A stretch of DNA of 64,000 bases from Anaeramoeba ignava (Eukaryota > Metamonada > Anaeramoebidae). The notes beneath the pieces are model-generated. The model worked only from the letters and a program-made list of their open reading frames with translations. It had not been told where the DNA came from and did no database searches. Below, one piece after another: positions 54,880 through 64,000 of this stretch. The translations under genes were made by a program, and so were the position numbers. Each line of letters starts with the position of its first letter. Position 1 is the stretch's first letter. The stretch lies in contig JAPDFW010000144.1 in the NCBI GenBank assembly GCA_028826165.1, positions 47,001 through 111,000 of the forward strand, in the 5' to 3' direction.

Positions 54880-57560
54880 AAAGGAGTTTTCATTTTAAAT
54901 TAAAAATTAAATATAAAAATATATTAATTACTTAATAAATTATTTATAAATTTAATTTTGAAAAAGGATTTATTATTATTATTAATTTATTATTATTAAA
55001 TTTTATATTAAATTAAAAATATTTTCAATTTAAATTAAAAATTAAACATAAAAATATATTAATTAGTTAATAAATTATTTATAAATTTAATTTTAAAAAG
55101 AATTTATTATTATTATTAATTTATTATTATTAAATTTTATATTAAATTTAAAATATTTTCATTTTAAATTAAAAATTAAACATAAAAATATATTAATTAC
55201 TTAATAAATTATTTATAAATTTAATTTTAAAAAGGATTTATTATTATTATTAATTTATTATTATTAAATTTTATGTTAAATTTAAAATATTTTCATTTTA
55301 AATTTAAAAAATTAAACATAAAAAATATATTAATTAGTTAATAAATTATTTATAAATTTAATTTTAAAAAGAATTTATTTAATATTATTTAATTTATTAT
55401 TAAATTTTATGTTAAATTTAAAATATTTTCATTTTAAATAAAAATTTAATATAAAATATATTAATTACTTAATAAATTATTTATAAATTTAATTTCAAAA
55501 AGAATTTATTATTAATATTAATTTATTATTATTAAATTTTATGTTAAATTAAAAATATTTTCATTTTAAATTAAAAATTAAACATAAAAAATATATTAAT
55601 TACTTAATAAATTATTTATAAATTTAATTTTAAAAAGAATTTATTATTAATATTAATTTATTATTATTAAATTTTTTTATTAAATTTAAAATATTTTCAT
55701 TTTAAATTAAAAATTAAATATAAAAATATATTAATTACTTAATAAATTATTTATAAATTTAATTTTAAAAAGAATTTATTATTAATATTAAATTATTATT
55801 ATTAAATTTTTGTTAAATTTAAAATATTTTCATTTTTAAATTAAAAATTAAACATAAAAATATATTAATTACTTAATAAATTATTTATAAATTTAATTTT
55901 AAAAAAGGATTTATTATTATTATTAATTTATTATTATTAAATTTTTATTAAATTTAAAATATTTTCATTTTAAATTAAAAATTAAATATAAAAATATATT
56001 AATTACTTAATAAATTATTTATAAATTTAATTTTAAAAAGAATTTATTATTAATATTAATTTATTATTATTAAATTTTATATTAAATTAAAAATATTTTT
56101 CAATTTAAATTAAAAATTAAACATAAAAATATATTAATTAGTTAATAAATTATTTATAAATTTGATTTTAAAAAAGAATTTATTATTAATATTAAATTAT
56201 TATCATTAAATTTTTATTAAAATTAAAATATTTTCATTTTAAATTAAAAATTAAATATAAAAATATATTAATTAGTTAATAAATTATTTATAAATTTAAT
56301 TTTAAAAAGAATTTATTATTAATATTAATTTATTATTATTAAATTTTATTAAATTTAAAATATTTTCATTTTAAATTAAAAATTAAATATAAAAATATAT
56401 TAATTACTTAATAAATTATTTATAAATTTAATTTTAAAAGAATTTATTATTAATATTAATTTATTATTATTAAATTTTATATTAAATTAAAAATATTTTC
56501 ATTTTAAATTAAAAATTAAACATAAAAATATATTAATTAGTTAATAAATTATTTATTAAATTTAATTTTAAAAAAGAATTTATTATTAATATTAATTTAT
56601 TATTATTAATTTTTATTAAATTTAAAAATATTTTCATTTTAAATTAAAAATTAAATATAAAAATATATTAATTACTTAATAAATTATTTATAAATTTAAT
56701 TTTAAAAAGAATTTATTATTAATATTAATTTATTATTATTAAATTTTTATGTTAAATTTAAAATATTTTCATTTTAAATTAAAAAAAAATTAAATATAAA
56801 AATATATTAATTACTTAATAAATTATTTATAAATTTAATTTTAAAAAGAATTTATTATTAATATTAATTTATTATTATTAAATTTTATATTAATTTTAAA
56901 ATATTTTCATTTTAAATTAAAAATTAAACATAAAAATATATTAATTAGTTAATAAATTATTTATAAATTTGATTTTAAAAAGAATTTATTATTAATATTA
57001 ATTTATTATTATTAAATTTTATATTAATTTTAAAATATTTTCAATTTAAATTAAAAATTAAACATAAAAATATATTAATTAATTAGTTAATAAATTATTT
57101 ATAAATTTAATTTTAAAAAGAATTTATTATTAATATTAATTTATTATTATTATTAATTTTTTATTAAATTTAAAATATTTTCATTTTAAATTAAAAATTA
57201 AACATAAAAATATATTAATTATTTAATAAATTATTTATAAATTTAATTTTAAAAAGAATTTATTATTAATATTAATTTATTATTATTAAATTTTTATTAA
57301 ATTTAAAATATTTTCATTTTAAATTAAAAATTAAACATAAAATATATTAATTTAATAAATTATTTATAAATTTAATTTTAAAAAGAATTTATTATTAATA
57401 TTAATTTATTATTATTAAATTTTTTATTAAATTTAAAATATTTTCATTTTAAATTAAAAATTAAATATAAAAATATATTAATTAGTTAATAAATTATTTA
57501 TAAATTTAATTTTAAAAATTTATTATTAATATTAATTTATTATTTATTAAATTTTTATTT
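54880..57560. repeat. Satellite, about 135-bp unit, about 20 tandem copies
   Basis: Each unit reads roughly AAATATTTTCATTTTAAATT, AAAAATTAAACATAAAAATA, TATTAATTACTTAATAAATT, ATTTATAAATTTAATTTTAA, AAGAATTTATTATTAATATT, AATTTATTATTATTAAATTT. The TATTTTCA word recurs every 127-139 bp from about 55018 to 57440. Copies differ by single bases and short indels (TAAACATA or TAAATATA; TTACTTA or TTAGTTA). No coding capacity. Confidence 0.93.
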
Positions 57561-57969
57561 TTTTTTTTAAATTTTTCATTTTTATTTTTCATTTTTATTT
57601 TCAAATTAATCAAGAAAAAAGAAAAGAAAAATTTTTTTTTTGATTTTTATTATTCTTTTAATTTTTTTTTTTAATTATTAAAAATATTGGATTTAATTGA
57701 AAAATTTTTTTTTTTTTAATAATTGTTTTTGGTAAGTAAAATCAAAAACAAAAAAAAAAAGCAAAAATAAATAATAAAAATAAATAACAATTAAAAATAA
57801 ATTTCAATTAACCATTTACGTTATTTTAATTAATAAAATCTAAATAAAAACCAAAATAAAAATAAAAATATATTGTTATTCTAAATAAAAATCAAAATTA
57901 ATAATTAAAAATAAAAATAAAAATTTAAATAAAATTTAAATAAAAAAGAGCAAAAAAAATCCAAAAAAA
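57561..57969 (+). other. AT-rich 5' flank of the ankyrin gene
   Basis: About 410 bp of A/T runs, including CATTTTTATTTTTCATTTTT at about 57586, then ATAAAAATAAA words before the ATG. Presumed promoter/5' UTR; no defined element seen. Confidence 0.4.
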
Positions 57970-60423
57970 ATGGGGGCAAAATTAGTAAAAATTCAAAAAG
58001 CAATTGATCAAGAAGATTCTATAGTATTAAAAATTAATCACACCCAAAACAATAAATGCAACAGATGGGGAGCATGAGAGTCCACTTGTGTATTCTATAA
58101 GACAAAAATATGTAGTAGTTAATTTTCTGTTAGATTTTCCAGGAATAAATATCAATATGATTGACAAACACACAAATTTTTCAGCACTTCAACATGCAGT
58201 CTTAGGAAAAGACACAGAAGCAATGGATATTCTTTTGAAGAAGGGAGCAGATCCCAATGTGCAGGATTCAAATGGAAGAACTCCACTTATTTTTGCTTGT
58301 GTTGGTGGAAATGAGGAAGCTTGCAATATGCTTATTAATGCTAAAGCAGATTTGAATTTAAAAGACAAGGAAGGCAAGGCTCCAATTCATGCTGCAGTTG
58401 TTAGCAGCGCAAGAAAACATTAATGTTGTTAAATTGTTGTTGGTGCAAAAATTGAGGAAAAAGATGTTAAAGGAAGAACTCCTTTACATCTTGCTGTTTT
58501 TTTATCTAATTTTCAAGTTGTCAAATTGCTTTTAGATAAAGGAGCTGTTTTTAATTATAAAGATTATACTTTGATTCATGTTGTTTGTTTGGGTGGTAAA
58601 TTAATAAAAGATTGGGTTACTTTAGAATTTAATAGAAAACCAAAAGATGAAGAAAAACCAAAAGAGAATGAAAAAGAGAATGAAAAAGAGAATGAAAAAG
58701 AGAATGAAAAAGAGAATGAAAAAGAGAATGAAAAAGAAAAGAAAGATGAAAAAGAAAAAGAAAAGAAAGATGAAAAAGAAAAAGAAAAGAAAGATGAAAA
58801 AGAAAAAGAAAAGAAAGATGAAAAAGAAAAAGAAAAGAAAGATGAAAAAAAAAAATCAAAATCAAAATCAAAGTCAAAATCAAAGTCAAAATCAAAGTCA
58901 AAATCAAAATCAAAATCAAAATCAAAATCAAGTGATTCAGATTCATCAGATAAAGAAAAGAAAAAGAAGAAAAAGAAAGATGAAAAAAAAGATGAAAAGA
59001 AAGATGAAAAAAAAGATGAAAAGAAAGATGAAAAGAAAGTTGAAAAGAAAGTTGAAAAGAAAGTTTCAATCCATCAAGAAAAAATGGAAATTTTGGATCT
59101 TCTTTTCCAAAAGGGAATACCAATTGATACATTTGATCAAAATGGAGAAATGCCAATTCACATTGCATGCAGTTCAGGAATGTTAGAAATTGTTGAATGG
59201 CTTGTTTCTCACAAAATTGATGTAAACGCACTTGATCAACAAAAAGTATCCCCAATTCACAATGCTTGTTTATATGGACATCTTGATATTGTTAAATATC
59301 TTTTGGCAAATGGTGCTAAACCTGAACTTGAAGATCCAAAACATGGAACTGCACTTGAAACTACACTTAGATCACAAAAACATTTTGAAAACAAATGGAA
59401 ATATTCAAATCAATTATTCGAACAAATTGTTGAAATTATTAGTCTGAAAACCAAGGAAGATATTCAAGATTTACGCAAAAATTCTTCAACCAAAATTTGA
59501 TATTAAAGAAAATAGTTCAATTGAATTCAAAAGAAAATGAAATTGAAAGAGAAGAATCTCTTAAAAAAAAAGAAAGAAAGAGAGAAAAACAAGGAAGAAA
59601 AACTTTCTAAAATTGAAAAAAAGAAAAGAAAAACCAAAAAGAAAGAATTAACAAAAAGCAAAAGAATCTCAAGAACAAGATGAAAAACCAAAAGATGAAA
59701 ACAAAGATGAAAAACAAAAGATGAAAAGTCAAAAGATGAAACCAAAAGATGAAAAGCCAAAAGATGAAAAAAAAAAAGATGAAAACCCAAAAGATGATAA
59801 AAAGAAAGATGAAAAACCAAAAGATGATAAAAAGATGAAAAAAAAAGATGATAAAAGAAAGATGAAAAACCAAAAAGTTGAAAAACCAAAAGACCAAAAA
59901 CCAAAAGATGAAAAGCCAAAAGTTGAAAAAAAAAGATGATAAAAGTTGAAAAAAAGAAAGATGAAAAAAAAAGTTGAAACCAAAAAAACCAAAAGATGAA
60001 AAACCAAAAGTTAAAACCAAAAGAAAAACCAAAAGATGAAAAACCAAAAGTTGAAAAACCAAAAGTTGAAAAACCAAAAGATGAAAAACCAAAAGATGAA
60101 AAACCAAAAGTTAAGAAAGATGAAAAATAAAAAGAAAACAAAGAAAGATGAAACCAAAAAAGATGATAAAAACAAAAAGATGAAAAACCAAAAGATGAAA
60201 AACCAAAAAGGAAAAACTAAAAGTTTGAAAAACCAAAAAGATGAAAAAATGAAAAGATGAAACCAAAAGTTGAAACCCAAAAGTTGAAACCCAAAAGTTG
60301 AAAACCAAAGTTGAAACCCAAAAGAAAAGAAAGATGAAAAAGAAAGATGAAAAAGAAAAAGAAAAACATCATAATTCAGATTCAACTTCTTCTTCACCTT
60401 CAACAAATTACATAAAGTTTTGA
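57970..60423 (+). CDS. Ankyrin-repeat protein with Lys/Glu/Pro-rich inserts (multiple frame breaks)
   Basis: The start is MGAKLVKIQKAIDQEDS. Ankyrin units follow: NFSALQHAVLGKDTEAMDIL, NGRTPLIFACVGGNEEACNM, EGKAPIHAAV and, after a frame change near 58400-58450, GRTPLHLAVFLSNFQVVKLL. An insert of (KEN)n, (KDEKEKEK)n and (KS)n repeats (about 58640-59070) separates two further ankyrin units, GEMPIHIACSSGMLEIVEWL and KVSPIHNACLYGHLDIVKYL. A tail of (DEKPK/VEKPK)n follows in changing frames and appears to end SDSTSSSPSTNYIKF at 60423. At least four one-base breaks are needed (about 58035, 58050, 58430 and 59490), plus several between 59640 and 60330, nearly all in A-runs. The role is probably protein binding; the partner is unknown. 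Confidence 0.7.
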
Positions 60424-60740
60424 TACTGATTAATCAATCATTAAAAACAAAATCAAATAATTTGATTTTGGTGTTACCTTTTTCTTCTTTCTTTTCATTG
60501 AAGTTTTTGAAATTTTTCTCAACATTTTCATTTAAGAAAAAGGATAATTAATTAAAAATTGATTGGAAAACAAAAATAAAAATATTTTCTTTTCTTTTAT
60601 TTTTATTTAAAATAAAAGTGGAATGTTTTCCAGAATAAAATTTATTTTTGTGAAATTTATTTTTATTGATTTATTCAATTCTCAAAAATCATTTTTAAAC
60701 ATCAAATGAAATGAAAAAGTTAAATTTTAACAAATTTAAA
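60424..60740. other. Convergent spacer
   Basis: 317 bp between the ankyrin stop and the polyubiquitin stop, with an ATAAAAGTGGAATG word at about 60613. Nothing coding is seen. Confidence 0.5.
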
Positions 60741-61437
60741 TTAATTTCCACCTCTTAATCTTAAAACTAAATCGTTGTTGAATCTTTTTGAACTGAATAA
60801 TCATTTAATGTTCTTGAATCTTCTAATTGTTTTCTGCAAAAATTAATCTTGTTGTTCAGATGAAATTCCTTCTTTTTCTTGAATTTTTGATTTAATATTC
60901 TCAATAGAATCATTTGGATCAACATCAAAGTAATTGTTCTTCCAGTTAATGTTTTAACAAATATTTGGAAATTTCCACCTCTTAATCTTAAAACTAAATG
61001 ATTATTATTTGAATCTTTTTGAATTGAATAATCATTTAATGTTCTTGAATCTTCTAATTGTTTTCCAGCAAATATTAACCTTTGTTGTTCAGATGAAATT
61101 CTTCCTTTTCTTGAATTTTTGATTTAATATTCTCAATAGAATCATTTGAATCAACATCAAAAGTAATTGTTCTTCCATTAATGTTTTAACAAATATTTGG
61201 AAATTTCCACCTCTTAATCTTAAAAACTAAATGAATTGTTGATTCTTTTTGAATTGAATAATCATTTAAAGTTCTTGAATCTTCTAATTGTTTCCTGCAA
61301 AAATTAACCTTTGTTGTTCAGATGAAATTCCTTCTTTTTCTTGAATTTTGATTTAATATTTTCAATAGAATCATTTTGAATCAACATCAAATGGTATTGT
61401 TCTTCCAGTTAATGTTTTTAACAAATATTTGAAAATT
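60741..61437 (-). CDS. Polyubiquitin, three visible units, divergent and frame-broken
   Basis: The minus strand reads three consecutive ubiquitin units, about 61437-61210, 61209-60980 and 60979-60741. The consensus includes [63 protein letters not shown] and HLVLRLRGG. The last unit ends RLRGGN and a stop, a one-residue tail. Lysines 6, 27, 29, 33, 48 and 63 are kept; position 11 is Arg. At both internal junctions GG is followed by Asn-Phe-Gln-Ile-Phe where Met-Gln-Ile-Phe is usual, so units are 77 residues. Each unit has about two to five one-base indels in A/T runs, so no unit is open throughout. No initiator Met is seen before the first unit. Confidence 0.85.
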
Positions 61438-61449
61438 AAATAATTAATT

Positions 61450-61570
61450 TTTGATTTTTAAAATTTTTAATGTTCTTGAAAAAGATAAAAAAAAGATAAA
61501 AAGATAAAAAGATAAAAAGATTTAATAAAAGAAAAAATTTTGGAATCAACATCAAAAGATAATTGTTCTT
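61450..61570 (-). repeat. Remnants of further ubiquitin units
   Basis: TTCAAGAACATTAAA at about 61458-61472 (minus sense) equals the DSRTLN segment of a unit. The plus-strand GGAATCAACATCAAAAG and AATTGTTCTT at about 61540-61570 equal the TITFDVD segment. The pieces are separated by A/T repeats, so at least one more unit has decayed or been mis-assembled. Confidence 0.55.
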
Positions 61571-61960
61571 ATTTTTGTTTTTTAATTTTTCTTTTATTTT
61601 TATTTTTAATTTAAAAAAATAAAAGATTGATAAAAAGAATTTAAATTTATTTTTATTTTAAAATTCTTTTTAATTGATTAACAAATATTTTTCTTTTTGT
61701 TAATTCAACTTTTTGATTTTTATTTTTATTTTTATTAAATAATTCGATTTTTATTTTTATTTTCCCCTAATTCCACAAATTAAATTTTAATTTCTAAATT
61801 ATCAATTATTTTTATTTTAATTTCCATTTTTCTTTCTTCCTTTCTTTAGTTTCTTTTTATTTTTCAAAACAAAAACAAAATTCCATTTTTATTTAAATAT
61901 AAAAATAATAAATAATATATTTTAATAATTATTACTTTTTATTTTTATTTATTAATTTAA
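61571..61960. other. AT-rich, no feature seen
   Basis: A/T runs with TTTTTATTTTTATT words; possible upstream region of the polyubiquitin gene, but no start, splice site or motif could be defined. Confidence 0.4.
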
Positions 61961-62940
61961 TTTAAATAAAAATTAAAATTAAAATAAATATTATTCAAAT
62001 CAAAATTAAATTAAATAAATTAATCAAATTAAATCAAATAAATATTAATCAAATTAAATAAATAAATATTAATCAAATAAATCAAATATTAATCAAATTA
62101 AATAAATATTTAATCCAAATTAAATTAAAATAAATATTAATCAAATTAAATCAAATAAATATTAATTAAATTCAAATAAATAAATATTAATCAAATTAAA
62201 TTAAATAAATATTAATCAAATTAAATCAAAATAAATATTAATCAAATTAATCCCAAAATAAATATTGATAAATCGAAATTAAATAAAAATATTGTCAAAA
62301 TTAAATCAAATAAAATATTGTCCAATTATAAATCCAATGAAATATTGAAAATTAAAATTCAATAAATATTGTCAAATTGAAATGGCAAAGTAAATATTAA
62401 ATAAATAAATTGGGTAAATAAATTATTCAATGTAAATTGAAAAAATAAATAAATGTGAATATTCAAATAAAATAAAAATAATGGTAAATTAAATTCCAAA
62501 TCAAATATTAATCAAATTAAAAAATAAAATAAATGACCCAAATTAAATTAAAAAGGTAAATATTAAATATTAATTGTAAAATTAAATAAAATGAAAAATT
62601 CAAAATTGAAATATAAATATTATTAATCCAAAATTAAATTAAATAAAAATAAAATCAAAATTCAAATTAAAATAAATATTGTCAAATCAATTTAAAGAAT
62701 TAAATAAATTAGAAATCAAATAAATTAAAATAAATATTGAAAATCAAATTAAATAGAAAAATATCAATAAAAATCCAATTAAATATATAATCAAATTAAT
62801 TTAAATAAATATGGTAATCCAATTAAAATTAAATAATATTAAAATTAAAATCAAAATAATGATAGATCAAATTAAATCAAATAAATATTAAATAAATTAA
62901 ATTAAATAAATATTAATCAAATTAAATTAAAATTTAATAC
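61960..62940. repeat. AAATATTAATCAAATTAAAT repeat
   Basis: About 1 kb of degenerate AATAAATATTAATCAAATT words. Irregularity (stray G and C, changing spacing) increases between 62270 and 62870, in line with poor sequence quality. Confidence 0.85.
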
Positions 62941-64000
62941 TGTGTGAAAGCATTTGTATATTAGAAATATTTCAAAAATTAAAAGATTAAAAAATTAATA
63001 ATCAAATCAATTTAAAAATAAAATCAAAAAGAAATTGAATTCTTTTATAATCAATTTATTTGGATAATTTTATTTTGAACTTGCATTAAAAATTCAAAAA
63101 AAATATAAGAATGAGTTCAATTCTTTCAAAATGTTTACTTTTATTATTCAGAAAAGAAAGCTTTTTATATTCTTTTCATTTTTGAAATTATAATGAAAAA
63201 AATGGAATTAGAAGATTATCTTTTATCAAAAATAATCGTAAAACATCTTTCAATAACATTTGCAGTTCAAAATTGAAAATTTAATTAAAATAAATATGAA
63301 TACAAAATATTAGATTATCAAAATAAAGATAAATTTTTTGATAAATTATATCCTCAATTATTAAATCAACAAATTTATCAATCAATTCAATCTAATTTTA
63401 GAAACTTAAAGAAAAGAAAATTCAACAACAAGAAAGAAAATATTCCAATATTAATTTTACTTTTTGAAAACAAAATTTTTATGAAGATTAAAAATATTTT
63501 CACAAAATGGAACCAATTTCATTTGAAAACAAATTTGAAAAGAAGCTAAAAAATTTTCAGAAAAATTTAAAAAAAATTTATTGAAAAATCAAATAATCTT
63601 TACAAAATTCATTACAACAATTTATTTACAATATGTAGTTCTTAATAAAAAATAAATGCAAACCATAATTTGGGTTCTTATATTTCCAAATGATACTTGT
63701 TTCAATTTGTTTCATCCAATTCAAGAAAAACAATTGAATGTGGACATTGTTTGTGAAAAATATAAATAAATTTACTGAAATTTGCTTTGATTTAATTAAA
63801 TCAATTTAAATAATGAAATAATACAAAATTCAATTAAATTTTGTTATTATTGAAAAGATAAAGTTTAAAAATTTCAAAAAGATTTAAAAGAAAATTAATT
63901 TTTCATCTCATCCAATAAAATGAATAAATAATTACAAAATAACAACGCTTCATTGGAGAAACGATAGATTTTGAAATTCAAAAGAAATAGTCCCTAATTC
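62941..64000 (+). other. Unresolved, possibly coding sequence with many frame breaks
   Basis: Plus-strand segments look protein-like but change frame: MKKMELEDYLLSKIIVKHLS with one base dropped (about 63193), DYQNKDKFFDKLYPQLLNQQ (about 63315) and TIIWVLIFPNDTCFNLFHPI (about 63665). G/C content is higher than in the flanking repeats and there is no short repeat unit. I do not recognise the family. A real gene read through errors, or a decaying pseudogene, would look the same. Confidence 0.3.

Noticed and set aside
54880..57560. Regular repeats resembling a CRISPR array
   Set aside because: Units are contiguous with no unique spacers, the sequence is eukaryotic, and no Cas genes are present.
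1..64000. Transposons, tRNA or rRNA genes
   Set aside because: No transposase, reverse transcriptase, terminal inverted repeats, or G/C-containing cloverleaf-like segments were seen on either strand.

Overview
This is a very AT-rich eukaryotic (protist) nuclear window. The signs are GT-AG introns throughout, one apparent minor-spliceosome AT-AC intron, no operons, Asn/Glu/Gln/Lys low-complexity runs in proteins, and eukaryote-only genes (RAVE subunit, CEP104, FEN1, dynamin, polyubiquitin). An expanded RCC1-BTB family in an AT-rich genome recalls anaeramoebid-type metamonads, but that is an inference from general knowledge and the species cannot be fixed from this window. A CEP104 homologue suggests a lineage with, or derived from, cilia.

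Layout. 1-7680: 3' part of a DMXL/Rav1 gene (V-ATPase assembly). 7.7-9.5 kb: minisatellite whose unit carries the start-codon context of the next gene. 9479-11632: CEP104-like gene with a degraded internal duplication. 11.6-12.4 kb: simple repeat. 12486-14252 (-): secreted RNase T2-like protein in two exons around a 1.07-kb microsatellite intron, head-to-head with FEN1 (14631-17309). 17631-20942: AMN1-like leucine-rich-repeat gene of five exons whose first intron looks U12-type AT-AC. 21028-22836: RCC1-BTB gene 1. 23011-29373: large secreted/multipass membrane protein with a Cys-rich ephrin-receptor-like region. 29470-30120 (-): tRNA 2'-phosphotransferase. 30189-37702: four more RCC1-BTB genes in tandem. 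37891-42643 (-): dynamin with PH and GED regions, nine exons placed. 44120-48068 and 48801-52414 (-): tandem duplicates of a type I membrane FG-GAP/VCBS protein, the second damaged in one exon. 52471-53456 (-): small Cys-cluster/coiled-coil gene. 54209-54745: charged orphan ORF. 54.9-57.56 kb: satellite of about 135-bp units. 57970-60423: ankyrin gene with a charged tail. 60741-61437 (-): polyubiquitin. The rest is AT-rich repeats and unresolved sequence.

Two themes run through the window. First, most large introns (roughly 0.3-1.4 kb) consist almost entirely of one short repeat motif, different from intron to intron, while other introns are 63-120 bp and one may be only 29 bp. Second, small indels, mostly in homopolymers, break otherwise well-conserved frames, at FEN1, CEP104 and heavily beyond about 58 kb. 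This fits uncorrected long-read sequence near a contig end at least as well as real pseudogenes. The genes are mostly unrelated housekeeping functions; only the RCC1-BTB array and the FG-GAP pair are clusters of relatives.
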